From NCBI RefSeq assembly GCF_033568475.1, contig NC_133123.1, positions 3,038,001 to 3,102,000 on the forward strand: a DNA stretch of 64,000 nt, in the 5' to 3' direction. Under the pieces are notes generated by a model, which searched no databases, was not told the DNA's origin, and saw nothing but the letters and a program-made list of their open reading frames with translations. A program made the position numbers and the translations under genes. This DNA is from Henckelia pumila (lineage: Eukaryota > Streptophyta > Magnoliopsida > Lamiales > Gesneriaceae). Below, in pieces: positions 37,718 through 50,822 of the stretch; position 1 is the stretch's first letter, and every line of letters begins with the position of its first letter.

Positions 37718-38669
37718 AACCAGCCAAAATAATGTCAATAGTTACCATATATCTTCCTCGGCTTGACGGCTTCACAATATCCCCATGGTTTTTGTTATTA
37801 GATTATGATGCCCTCAGAAATATATGGGTTTGGTCCGACTCGAACCCGATGATCCATGATCAAGGAGCATAGTCCAAAAATCACCAAATATCATTATATG
37901 ACAAGGCTTAATGCAATGCAAAGCCCATTTGATGATGTCTCATGTATCAACCCAAGCTAGATGGGTCTATTCAAGACAAAAGGAAGAGCCCATGACTCAA
38001 GCCTTTAACTGCTGAGCTCATTGGCCGAGCCCTTTCTGGGCATGGTAAAAGCCCAACCCGGACCCAACAATCTAAAAGCCTGGATAATAGTAAATATTTG
38101 AGGATCTTTAACAGATAAAGATAAGCTACGCTAAATTCGAGATATGATCAGATATTAAGTCGGCGCAAGAGTCCTAGCCGCCATTATGATTGAAACCAGC
38201 CAAAATAATGTCAATAGTTACCATATATCTTCCTCGGCTTGACGGCTTCACAATATCCCCATGGTTTTTGTTATTAGATTATGATGCCCTCAGAAATATA
38301 TGGGTTTGGTCCGACTCGAACCCGATGATCCATGATCAAGGAGCATAGTCCAAAAATCACCAAATATCATTATATGACAAGGCTTAATGCAATGCAATGT
38401 CCATTTGATGATGTCTCATGTATCAACCCAAGCTAGATGGGTCTATTCAAGACAAAAGGAAGAGCCCATGACTCAAGCCTTTAACTGCTGAGCTCATTGG
38501 CCGAGCCCTTTCTGGGCATGGTAAAAGCCCAACCCGGACCCAACAATCTAAAAGCCTGGATAATAGTAAATATTTGAGGATCTTTAACAGATAAAGATAA
38601 GCTACGCTAAATTCGAGATATGATCAGATATTAAGTCGGCGCAAGAGTCCTAGCCGCCATTATGATTGA
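37718..38669 (+). repeat. 476-bp direct tandem duplication
   Basis: Two nearly identical units, about 37718-38193 and 38194-38669, each start AACCAGCCAAAATAATGTCA and end GCCGCCATTATGATTGA. The only difference noticed by eye is around AATGCAAAGCCC versus AATGCAATGTCC. The near identity means the duplication is much younger than the LTR it lies in. Confidence 0.88.
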
Positions 38670-38965
38670 GTCCTACCTACTTCAGTCTCCTACCTTGGGT
38701 AGAATTTTGCAGCCTCTGTATTTATACAGGTATCATTTATGGTTTTACACATTCACTTTTGCTCACATATTCACACACTTTTATTATCTCTTTATTATTC
38801 TCTCTTTATTGCTGAGCACTGACTTAGGCATCGGAAAGGTCACGCCGAAAACACCTTCGGCCCCCCTAACGAAGTTTCTGTCTGTGCAGAACCACGTCAT
38901 ACCCGACTCGACCCGCTTTTGAAGAGATTTGAAGATTCGCTCTGACCAAACCCGAGATAAATTTT
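37718..38965 (+). mobile_element. Gypsy-like LTR fragment (fossil)
   Basis: The segment has the look of a plant Ty3/gypsy LTR. A CTGTATTTATACAGG promoter-like word lies at 38716, and GAGCACTGACTTAGGCATCGG at about 38814 is a typical R/U5 word. ACCCGACTCGACCC follows, and TGGTATCA at about 38968 resembles the start of an initiator-tRNA primer-binding site. No internal coding part or second LTR is present, so it is a broken remnant. The left half consists of a 476-bp tandem duplication. It lies between the two VCS copies. Confidence 0.55.
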
Positions 38966-38969
38966 TGGT

Positions 38970-39876
38970 ATCATCATATTAGATTAGATTTTTTGGTGGA
39001 ATAAATATATATTGTGATATCATGAACATAAATATATGTTAAAACGGGCCAGCGAGATTACGGTCGACCAAACCAGTTATGTGTTATCCTCAAGCAGCCA
39101 TTTTCTCGACAGATCGAAAATTATGTCGATGAAATCCATCTAATACCTAAAACTCGTGTTTGACAACTTTTATCAATAAAAGAAATAGTAATTCGGAATG
39201 ATGGTAATAGAAGGTTGCTTTGGCAGTCAAAACGTTTTAAAAAAAATGACCCTTTATGTTGTTGATAATTGGTCAGTTTAGAGGGAACCAAAAGTAATCT
39301 GAATGCCGAACCATCAAAATCAAGTCTTAGTGGATGTGATCTTCTCGTATATGGAAAAGCAATCAAGTTCTTGATGCATGAAACCAAGCCGAGCTGTTGA
39401 CGCCCTCGTCGGTTAACTGTCACATCTACTCCGATTCACCAACCAAACTGAAAGCAAAACATGTTAATGCACGTACTGGCGCAAATAAAGCTATGCTATG
39501 CGTGAGAATTAGAATAGCGAGCCAAACACTATTAATAAATAACTAATTATACACCTTCAAAAAGTACCTGGGTATTGTTAACCGAAAATAGCCTATAAAA
39601 CTGATGATATTATCATCGTCTAAACAAAGAATAACAAAGAACTCTCGGGCGGTACAAGAGTGTACAAGTACAAAATTGCATATAAACAGTAATTTCGAAC
39701 CACTGACAATGGAGATTTAAACAAATTTCTGCACATATTTTCAGGGACCGGGAAAAGAAAGCTTATTTTCAATTATATTCCTCTGACCGAGAAACCTAGA
39801 ATTTTGTACAAACCTTTCCCAAAATCCCCACACAACTTCTTAATTATTCCTTTAGATTTGTGGAGTAGCATTGTAA
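38970..39876. other. 3' flank of VCS copy B and intergenic sequence
   Basis: No gene is recognised. A 100-codon minus-strand frame at 39121-39423 is open but has no recognisable domain. From about 39640 the sequence is homologous to the 3' flank of VCS copy A. Confidence 0.5.
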
Positions 39877-42800
39877 TCATTTAGAGCCCATAAGCATGGA
39901 ATGGATGACATGCATGATCAACCGAATGTTGGAAAGTTCGGAACCCGTAGTGGTTGGGATGCTGCGATGGTGATCCAATATTTGATATACTTGCTGAAAG
40001 ATGGGACGTACGTGCACCATAATCACTGGGTCGGCGGGATTTATAGCAGTTAGAACCTCCCTCATCCAAGTTAGTTTTCGAGGGGTTTCCTTGCTAATAT
40101 CACAGGCCAATTGCTGTAGAAGAGAGAGGAGTACCCCTTGGCTCAATGGCAGTGGATTCATGGCCAAAAGCGTAGGCAAATCAACCTGAATAAGACCGAA
40201 TAAAAAGGATCAATGTATTGAAAGAAAAAAAAAATTAGGATTTCGACGAATAACAATTGACAACAAAAACATGTATGTGAAAAGAAAATGGTGTAATTGG
40301 GCAAGCTCTGTCTGATATTGTGAGGAAAATAACAGAGAAAAAGAGTAGAGCCTACATGAGAACATAACCATGATACAACAGTAACATCACTCCTGTGCAA
40401 GGCAGCAACAAAAGCCTCCTCATACTTCCGCTCAGCTACCAACCTAGAAAGCTCTTTTGTTGGATCAACCTCGAGCTAAAAAATAGCATACAGAATAGAT
40501 AAGTCTGAAAGCAAGAAGTAGTTAAAATAAATTTTAAAAAAATCAGGGAGAAATGGAGAACCTTCTCGTGTAGACCACCCAAAGGGCCATTGCTCAGCTG
40601 ATTTAGCAAAGGATTTGCTGCTTTAGAATTTACACCTGCAACAGCAAGATCTACCAATTTCCTTTGACCATCAAGCAACTCATTGCTCAAAGTTTGAGAC
40701 ATTGATGATGCCGAAGTTATAGCATCCTGAAGAAATAAACAAAAATTAGTGGGGCAGGTAGATACCAAGAAGATTGAATAATAGACCCTTCGATAATGTA
40801 ACATGACAATCATATTTATTATGTGCATTTCATATTTAGTCAGAGTATACATATTTAGAAACATTAGCAAAATATTGTAAAAATAATAACATAATATACC
40901 CTCAAAACAAGTGCAAGAGATGAATGTGAAGCCTCAAACTGCTGCTGAGCTGCTGCAGTATGTTCAACCATTCCTTTCCGAAAGGCGGAATCAACCTGCT
41001 CAAACATTTCCCTGCACGACATTTCAAATGCAGGGATCATAGAAACTTCCAAACTTGATTTCAGTGTTTCCTGCATTGCAAATCAGTATGAGATTAGATT
41101 TTGCAGGGCGGACAACTACGTAAAAATAGAGACAGGTCTGTCATTCCGTGGATAATCCATCTCAATTTTTGTAAACAAAGCATAGAGTTAAAAAACAATA
41201 AAATAATAGTCAAACTTATTCTCGATTCGTACCTGAAGAGCTTGCTTGCCTGAAGTTTGAAATTGTGACTGGATTTGCCTAGCAACCATAGCCTCAAGCT
41301 TGGAGTTGACTGATTTTTCCAGTTGATTAACAGCTTTATCACCCACCCCTTTCTGATCACATAAATAATGTGCGATTCAGAAAATGATTAAGCCACAATA
41401 AGCATACTTAAGCACATGTAGAAATGTAGAACTTTAACCTGGAAGCTCTCCACAACAGAAGTAGATATCGCTTTCTCAATTGTGGGAACGATAGCCCGAG
41501 CCACAGATTGCCCAAGTGAAGAAACTTCTCGTTTCACAGTTTTCTCTATCAATGAAGGTAAATCTTTGTTTAAGAAACTGCTGATCGTATTTGTTACTTG
41601 CTGTGCTCGCTCCCGAGATGCCTTTTCCTGTTTTGCATTCTCTTCTTGCAATCGAGCCCATAAAGCATCAGCATTAGCTTTTACAGCTTTCTCCATGTTC
41701 CGTCCCAATGATGCCTCAACTCTTTTGCCTTCTTTGGTAACAGGGACAGCAATCATTGTTGTCATCTGCTTCTGCATGTCTTTTTGCAGAGCTACAAGCT
41801 GAAAATAAATAAGCCGAGAAGGGTGAGATCAAAATATTGCCGCATAAATCAGATGCCGTCAACAATTTGCACTTGATTGTCACAGATTAACTCTACCGGA
41901 CACATAAAAAAGTTAGTACATGCATTTCGCATTATTCCTATGAAAAAAGATCCAACAATAAAAATAGCAATACTTGGAGAGTGAAAAGCACAGAAATGAG
42001 GGACATACAAGCACTTCAAAACATTTAACAATGACCCTGTATGCGCACAAAATTAAAATATACTAAAAGTTTGGACAGAGCCCATTAACAGAATTGTTTA
42101 CTCTAGACCTATATTGTTATGGGCTTACGTCAGTTGGACCAGGTAGTTACTTAGGGAAGGGAATATATTTTAAGGGGTGAGATAGTTGTAGGGGGCATTC
42201 AGAAGATTTCAATTTGGAAACTGACTAGCATAGCTAGGGAGCGACAGAGGCTTTACTTTGGGGATTTCATCTGTTTGAATTCATATTTGTATGTATTTCT
42301 TTGTGTTGTTTTCTTATATTCAATATGGGAATTGAGGATCATAACAAACATCCGGATGATTAAATTTGAAGAATGGTGAAATATAACATATATATAACTG
42401 CTTTAACGAGGAAAATTGCCCAACAGTAAATAGTAACAATATTAAAAGGTTCACAATTACCTGATGCAGGATCTCTCGCATGGAATAAATTTGTGATTCT
42501 ACAGGAGTACCATAGCCGATGCCTGGTTCATTAGAAGAGTCTGCTGAATTGAAAGCACTTGGTGAGGGTGAAGATGGGCCAGATCCTTGAGCAATTTTCC
42601 CCTTTTGCTTCTTTCCCTTGGCATTTGGTGCAGGTTGCGGAGACAACACAGGAATTGACGAATCAATGACGCTGCTGGGACCAACCTTTGTGGAGTCATG
42701 AATATCTTCTTCTACGGTTGAAGGTTGGGCAACAGTTTCAGTAACTCCAGTCCCATCAAACTGGCGATCTTCCTCCACTATATAAGCTTCTGGTGATACG

Positions 42801-45800
42801 GCATGGCATTCTCGGGCCATCTCAATTCCTAGGTCAGATGCCTGAGAGCAAAAGATACTTTCCCTCTTTTCAGACAGAAAAGTCTGAAGTTCTTCTCGAG
42901 ATTCGTCGTCGATATTTTGATCAAATTTTGTTTCACCCACAACCTTTACCTCTACAACAAAATTCCTCGTATCATTGCTCATTACCACATCTTGAATTTT
43001 TAGTTCAACTTCGCTCTGGGCTTCAGTTGTGTGTATCACCTCGGAGGATGAATTGGCCATCAATATCTCAGAAGGAGTAACCAGGTGAGTAGGGTGTCTG
43101 AATTTTATTGGATGATTGAGTGCCAAGGAGATATCATCTTGAGAATGCTTATTTTCATAGTTTCTTGAATCACCATCAAATGAAGCTACGTCTGACGAGT
43201 TACTATGAATGGCGTCCATTTGTCTGTCTACTGTATATTCAACAATTTTAGGCTCTACACTCCGGTCATTACTCAAAACACCATGCTCAAAACTGCTTGA
43301 TGGATTTCTAAAACCAGAAAGTGTTCCAGACAGCCTAGGGCTCAAAGGTAGAGAAGGTGAAGCAACAGAAGAAAGATTACTATCACTAGCAATTACAGGT
43401 GAAGGTATCACTTTGCTTTCCATACTTGAGGGAGCAAACTCCTGAAGGCTGGGAGACTCGGCAGAAACATGGTCAACAGGGTATCTCACAGCGGGTATAT
43501 TCTCTAAGCCACTTTCATACATGGACGATGAAGGTGCAGAACTAGTTATAGGTACCTCCGTTGCTTTAATTCCAGAAGACTCCAAATTGGTAAGTCCTTC
43601 TATAATAGAAGCTTCGCGTGAAACACTGGAGTCTGACTTCTCATACACCACATTTCCTATTGCTGGAGGCAGACACTGAGACAAGTCCAATGCATACTGC
43701 TGAATAGCCTGTGTCTGGACGCAATATACCTGAACAACTTGCTCACCATTTGGTAGTGACTCGCTCGTCCCTGTAAAACTCAATATTGGCATTGTGACCG
43801 TAAATTCGGCTATGTAATCCATGCGTGTAGCAGCAGGATTAGGACCGTATTCCAAGTGCACAGCATATATAGCATTCCTTTTGGCATTTGCCAATAAAAG
43901 AAGACCAGCTTGTGACAAGGCTATCACTTGATTGAAGAAAGCTTCTTCTGTTCGAGCCTCTGAACTCTTTAATTCCAATGTCTGCACGCAGTGCCAAGAT
44001 TCAGAATCAATAGGAAGTAACCAACCTTCCTCACTTGCTGATACCCATATCTTCACTTCCCGATTCAGAGGGCCCTGGACATATCCTTTAAAAGCTGAGC
44101 GAAGTGATATAACAATCAAAACCATAAGCCAAGCAAGATTTAACGAGTAATATTTGATGCAAGTGGAGTTAAAGAGACCCTTAACAAAGATAACTTTATG
44201 ATTCAAACTAAAATTAATCACTATTTGCATTTACCCCCGTCATGAGTATTATATGGTCTGGGCGATGAGGAGCGGGCAAAAATGTGACAGAGTTTACAGG
44301 TTGTCCACCATGAGGCTGGAGGACTGCTATTGGTAGTGGATTTCGATCTCCCCAAATTTTAATCTGCAAAAGAAAAAAGTGACAAGCCCTCAACCCCTGC
44401 AACTTTATTGGGAAACTTGTAACATAATGATAGCACAATCATCATGCACCAAATATACGTCAAGTAAAATGGGGATATTTAGGTATTCAGTCATTCAGTG
44501 TTTCACAATTGGAGGCATCTTTAAAGTCAGCAACAAACCACAAGCAGCATTTGAAATCAGAAATCATATCCTTCACAACTCCCTGACCGCACATGCATCA
44601 CTTTCAACATTTCAGGCTTCGACCATTTAGTTTCATCAAAATAAACTCCCACTTATTCTTTAGTGGCATAGGTGGGCGGGAGGTTGAAGTCAGGTTTTAG
44701 GACCTAATCGTTTTATGTTCGATTTAGTTATCTCCCTACACAACACTGAAATATTTTCTTTTAAAAAAAATAACTATATGTTTGCCTTGTAATCTTCGAT
44801 TTTTCCATACATCAATGTAGTAGATCCAGACCCTACCAACGCAATTACACAATAATTAGTTGGAATTGGGTACTTATTTCTGTGCATGCACAATACCAAG
44901 TTAGCACATATAAATCTGGGATTTATGTCTGTCACCTGACTGCGGCATTAACGTGAGCAAATATTGAAATATCAAGCTTTTGGTGACACTTACTTCTAAC
45001 CATACAAATTATTTAGGAAGTTTTAAATACTCATTTCTGCAATTCAAGATATGGTAAGTAATCTGCTAGTATTAACACTTCAGCTTTGTGCTTTATAAGA
45101 GATAAAGTTACGTATCAAATTTAATTAATACGACCATGTTATTTGATAGAAACACAAGATTTAATTATGTGAAAATAAAGAATGTAGAGGGTACTTCAGA
45201 TGGAAAGTTTATTAAACTAGCGCCATCAGTTTTGTTTAATCATGTACTTAAGAATGAATTTGGCTAAGTTTTGTTTCAAGGTTTTTGCTATTACAAGCTA
45301 ATGTTAAATATATACTGATGTGTCCCTGAAAAAATGGCTAGATTTAATACATACAAAATTTTCCACGTTGGCCTACCACTACTCATCTTTATTAAATTAT
45401 TTTCCTTTCAAAGGCGCCCACAAAAAATGCCATAACAAATTATCTACCATCAATCCCCAAATTAATAAACCTTTATGGCGTGGTAAATGTAAAACCATTA
45501 TTTAAACTAGCAATTGAGGCACATCCGATGTGTGTGCGACGTAATACATGAATAGAATTGAAAAGGGGGGGAAAATTAAAAAAAAAGTGTAAATTGAAAA
45601 TAATAAAAAGAACATGGGTGAGTGGAGGGGTATTTTTGGATTAAAAAAATCCAGGCCAAGACACCAAAACAGTTTTTCTAAGGCTCTCGGCCTTAATAAA
45701 ATAGTAAAGATGATAAATTCATTCAAAAGTTATAACAGACAACCAAGTCCATAAAATCCATTGACATTCACAGGTTGAAACTAAGTTGAAAACAAAGTGC

Positions 45801-48373
45801 ACAATGGAAAACATGCAAGCTGTGGGAAACAACATAGCATTCCTTTTTAAAAGAAAACAAATAAAATTGTTGGAATACAAGTCCACGCAAATTGCATTAA
45901 TATAATATTCACAGGATCAAGTTGACTGCAAGATAGCAACCAATGCAAATGATATGTGCTACTAAGTGCATGTCATTGGATATACGACTGGCCTTTGTCA
46001 CGTATTATAACATTTACTGATTAGTTTTTAATATGCAGCATATATATTATCAAACCGGTGAAATATATGTTAATGAGAAAATACAGATCAGTCAAACTAA
46101 TAAGTCCCATGGTACAGTATTCCAGGAGAAGAAACAATGATAGCCACCTTCAAACCTGAACATAACGGTAAAAGCTTTAAAAAGAGGCAAAAAATGCTAC
46201 ACTTTCTTGAAATCTCGACAATCTTAGGTAGGGCCAATCCCTCAGATTACTGAATGCAAATCTTTTATTCTAAATGGTGCCTTGCGAGTCTGATACAATT
46301 AAGAGATCTGCTTCTAAGAAAGTTGAATAGTTCACTTCGTGTTTATTGATAAGCTTTATCATCTAATTCCATTTTTCTCTTAAAATCTCTTAGATTCTAG
46401 TTTGTATATTCACTAGTAAAATTAATAAGTATATGACAACATAGGTGATTTGTTAATCTTTTCCGCTTCAATTGCAAACATTAATTCAAATCCTACTGCT
46501 CTTTTCCAGGAGCTCCCCCTTAATATTTGATGACTTACTGTTTACATTTGTATGTGCAAGAGAGGGATAAAAACCTTCAGCCAAATAAATGCAAAACAAA
46601 AGGAATATTATATGACGAGGCAATAATTTGCCCCTGTTGTTAGTCAAGAAATCTAGAAATAACACCAGCTGTAGGGAGGGAGAAGTTCAAGAAATATAAC
46701 AAACCGTGCCATCTACTGAAGCAGATACCAAACGGGTGGTCATCCACTGGCACATAGACAAGTCAGTCACTTCCCCATCGTGACTACCAACAAGTTGGAT
46801 GCCATCGATCAACTTATCAACGGTACATTTTAGAGGTTCGTCGGCTGAAAATTTTTCTCCTTTTCCCACTTTCGTAGTATCAATCTTCAAAATGTGCTTC
46901 CCAATCCCAACAGCAAGAACTTCCTGTTAGAGAACAAAATTACCCAGCAAATCAATGCCAAGAGATGAAAAATACAGTTAAACGATCAAAAACAGATCGT
47001 GATGGTGAAATACTTGTTTATGACAATGCCAACAAATTCGGGGATGAACAGATTCTCCTTCTCCGGTAATTTGAACAGCAGTGACAATTCGCCCAGTAAT
47101 TTGCTGCTTGTCTTCTTCATCAGGACCTTCAGTAATCTTCCACACATAGACACGACCATCGACACTTGCACTGTATGCACCCAACTAGTTTGTTAAAGCG
47201 AAGACAAAAAATATGGTGATCCCAGGACAATGGAGGAAAAAGTTACCTAGCTAAAAGGTGAACATCCTCGGCAAAGAAAGCCATGTCTGTGACCCTCTGG
47301 CAGGAATAAATAATTCAACAAGATTCAATTAAGGGCATTATCAAATGCTAGCAAGAATAGGAGAAACAATAAGAAAAACTAATCAAAAGATTACCACCTC
47401 ATAAACACTTAAACAAACCCAAAAAAATTCCAGGTTGTAACAACAGAATAAGTTTGAGTGCCAAAGAGGTAGACAAAACCTGAGCTAGGCCCTTGAGCAA
47501 GGATCTTAAGGCAGTGTTGATATTAAGCACCCTAATAGCCCCCAACTTAAGTCCATAGCATATATATGTTTTATTCACTGCAATTTGCCTGCCCACTACA
47601 AGTCCTGGGTCTGAGACGTACTTGGTAATGGGTGTAACCTCAAGCTGAGGCTGGACCTCTCCTGGCAACCTAAAATCTATATCATAAGCCAAATGATCGC
47701 CGTTCAAATGCCTTCCCTTGGGGAGTTTATTACTCAACATCCGCAAGACAGGGCCTTGATGTGAAACTGATAATCCAGGCCCGGATGGCAAATTGTTCAC
47801 AAATTGTGGCATAGAAAAATCTGAGCCTGCAGAATTGGGGAGGGTTTGGGGCATCTGCATTGTGGACTCGTTTGGAATGTCCAGCGTTGAAGGTGGAGCG
47901 CTCAAAAGCGCCATCAAACGAGCACCATGGTTGTTAGGGTTTTGGGGATTAGCAGGGGCTTGGAAGTTAAGGTGGTGGGGGGAACTAGGCACGGGAACTT
48001 GGGGTTGGAGGGTGGGGGTAGGATAAGACATGGACCTTTGGGGGTGAAGGTTCGCAAATTCCCGAGAGTTGGATGGGGGACTGTACATAGGAAGATGGTG
48101 GAACTGGGGTTGGTGGAGGAACGGCGAGGCTTGAGGAGGATACGAATACTGCCCTCCGCCGGAAGCGGCTGGCGGCGGAAAAGAGGCCGAGGGGGGCGGA
48201 AAGGGAGCTGAAATCAAATTAGGGTTAGTGAAGGCGCTATCACTGTTGGCAATGTTTTGGGGATTGGGGCTGGAAGCAGGTGTTGCTGCCGGGGAAGTCG
48301 AAGGCCTGAAAAACTTGGGCATGTCGAAAGGAGGAGCTCCGGCGGGTGGATTGGGATTTCCAGAGGTCGCCAT
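39877..48373 (-). CDS. VCS: VARICOSE, EDC4-type mRNA-decapping scaffold, tandem copy B
   Basis: Twelve exons (minus): 47480-48373, 47247-47296, 47014-47170, 46705-46923, 44235-44363, 42461-44074, 41439-41798, 41233-41352, 40900-41070, 40562-40726, 40356-40475 and 39877-40185. They total 4308 nt, 1435 residues. Nine of the twelve exons, including the 1614-nt exon 6, have exactly the lengths seen in copy A. Exon 1 is 12 nt longer and exon 10 one codon longer. The same layout holds: Pro-rich N-terminus ([19 protein letters not shown]), WD40-like repeats ([17 protein letters not shown]), disordered Ser/Glu linker and helical C-terminus. No damage to the frame is seen, so the copy is presumably functional. 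Intron 4 is 2341 bp here against 1145 bp in copy A and contains a small Helitron. Intron 6 contains an LTR-like insert. The role is expected to be the same, a P-body decapping scaffold. Confidence 0.94.
42062..42345 (+). mobile_element. LTR-like insert in VCS copy B intron 6 (fossil)
   Basis: Compared with the same intron of copy A, copy B has about 285 extra bases between AATTAAAATATAC and TTTGAAGAATG. The insert ends TTATATTCAATATGGGAATT and GAGGATCATAACA, which resembles the U5 end of plant LTRs. No internal part or clear target duplication is seen. It looks like a decayed solo LTR, family unresolved. Confidence 0.4.
45507..45710 (-). mobile_element. Short non-autonomous Helitron, 204 bp
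   Basis: On the minus strand it begins TCTTTACTATTTTATTAAGG directly after an A. It ends with a hairpin GCACACACATCGGATGTGC (GCACA/TGTGC stem), an 8-nt spacer CTCAATTG and CTAG, directly before a T. A TC start, a 3' hairpin about 10 nt from CTRR, and insertion between A and T are the Helitron hallmarks. It lies in intron 4 of VCS copy B. I did not find it in the shorter intron 4 of copy A. Confidence 0.78.
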
Positions 48374-49849
48374 GCCTGCAAACTGAAGAAGCGTAATAAA
48401 TAGTATGCACAGCAGCTACTGCAGATCGACACAGGAAGATCTGCGTGACTTCCGGTGGTTGTCCGCCCGGAGGAGCGTCGAATGAGATCCGGTGGCGGTG
48501 GTGAAGAGACTAATGGCCTTTGGGGGACCCAAAACAAGAAGATGATGGACCCAAAACAAGAAGACGATGCTGATGGGATCACAGATTAAATTATTGCTGC
48601 TTTCCTTTTGGTGGGATATATAACAGTAGGCTGTAGCTCTTTACCATTATTAAAAACAATTTCTCTTGTAATATTGTGCTAAATAAATTTTATTCAATTT
48701 CTATGTTTATTTTTTTAAATACATTTCTACGATGTTCACACATATATACTTGTACATTACATATTCCTACCATCATCGTGATATTTGAAATACAGTATTT
48801 GAATCTTCTTATAGATATCATACGTACTCGACTTTCGATCTAGGAGTATTTATTTTACGAGCATTTCAAATCATTGAAACAAATCCAAATATGTCATCTT
48901 TGTTGTGTAAGTGTTGGGGTGTTTTTGTATATTTATATATGAAAACCCTCGTAGCACTCTTTGCGAGGATCCCATCTTGAGTTCTATGCAAAACTCTAAT
49001 GAACTATTTGTGCGGTGAAAGGAGAATGCGTCGGACGAAATAGGATAATCTGGGTAAATCTAAATCAAACGGTGAGTTAGGTTTTCAGAAATTATCTACT
49101 ATATACGACTCTCTTTTAGGAAAACAAGTTTGGCGAATTCTTCAATCATTTGATTCATTGATGACTCGAGTTTTTAAATGAAGATACTTCAAACACATAG
49201 ATATTATGTATACTGATCTAAGATCCAATCCATCTTATGTTTGAAGATATTTAATTTGGGGTTGTGGATTATTAAGGAGAGGCTTATGTTGGAGAGTGGA
49301 GAATGTGCACATGATCAAAACTCACCTTTATCTGTGGATTTCGAGAATACCGAGGTTCAAAACCTGTTTCAATTTGAGTATGGGAAATGATATGAAAGTG
49401 GCAAGATACGTTTAAGAGTTGGGAGAATGGAATGAACAACATCTAAGGTAAAATTTTCATCCTCTTGAAGTAAAGACAATTCTTGACATTTCGTTGGATC
49501 GTAACGATAGTGAAGACAGAAATTTTCTTGATTGACATTTAATGATCAAACAATCAAGATTAATAAATATTAATGATTAAATCTCTTGATCAAATACAAT
49601 AATTTTAATCTTTTTAATTCTTATAATAATATATAAACAAAACAAAGAATTCAAAGTGAGATATATATTGTGTCACATATGACTTTTTATATGTGTTATG
49701 TTATATAATAAAAAATACAATATTTGTTCCCGACAAGGCCATTTAGATCACGTTTACGTCAATATGGGTCAAATAAAATCCATGATATAGAGAAATATAA
49801 CGGCCAGTTATTCCAAATGACTCAAGCCCAAGCAGTATTGCTTTGGTTA
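48374..49849. promoter_or_regulatory. Upstream region of VCS copy B
   Basis: This is non-coding. The first 250 bases are GC-richer and probably contain the leader and core promoter. The sequence is not homologous to the region upstream of copy A. Further out it is AT-rich with no recognised feature. Confidence 0.4.
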
Positions 49850-50155
49850 GGGATGTAAACGAATCGAATTTTTCGCGAGCTTTTTTGAGCTCTACTCGAT
49901 GAAAATCTCCTTCGACTTCCTCCATTAAGCTTATCGAGCTAAGTCCGAGCTTGATTTCAAGCTCGAAAATTTTATTGAGTCGAACTCGAGCTTAATGATA
50001 TTCGGCTCGTGAGTTCGCGAATATGTTCGTTAATAGGTTTGTGAGCTCGAGTTCGAACTAGGCTGGTTTAGGTGGTTCTCGAGCTCGGGCTCGATATTGG
50101 ATCGTTTATGTGGCGTGAGAGCTCAAGCTCGACTTGTTTAGGTGGCTTGTGATAT
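49850..50155. mobile_element. One end of a hAT-like element
   Basis: TTAGGGATGTAAACGAATCG at about 49850 is the familiar outer end of a plant hAT family. It is followed by many CGAGCTC, GAGCTCGA and AGCTCGAAC words in both orientations up to about 50155. The matching second terminus was not found, so this is a fragment. About 660 bases of featureless AT-rich sequence follow before the copia element. Confidence 0.5.
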
Positions 50156-50822
50156 CTGACAAGTGCACGTTCTTTGGAGAATCAAGCTTATCCTCTTTCG
50201 TTTGTCAATTGAATATGCACACAAAGACTCGTCCACTTAGGAGAAAATATTACTTTTCAAACTGAAAAAATACCAGGAGTTCTTTACTCGTACTCATTGG
50301 AATGAAACTATATATATGTGTGTGTCACATCTTGTCACTTGACCATGAGCTGAGAACTTTGTATCTCATGAAAGAAAATGAGGACTACACAAATACAAGA
50401 TCAAATGATTCTTCAAACGATCGAGTTTGACTTTTTTAATATACTCTAAATCATTTCAAGTTGTCCGTGAAAATGGACGTTCATGTCGATATTGCTTGTG
50501 CCCGAGTTTGTTGTGCTTCAGTTTTGCTGACAAGGTCAATGGTACAAAAAGAGCCAATTGGTTGGGAATCTACAATACACTTGATAAAATATTATAAGAA
50601 ATTTTTAGTTTGTTATTAAAATTTCTAATCTTAAATTAAAAATATTGGGAAAAAAGCTCTTCATTCATCAAATTAATAATCAATTGTATTGTAATAGTAT
50701 CAAATTTGAAATTCAATAATATCACTTCACTACCTATTTTATGCTTAACTGCATCAATTAAATTATTTTAGACGAGAAGACGATAAGTTCAAGCAAGCAT
50801 ATTATAAAAAAAGAAAGAAAGT

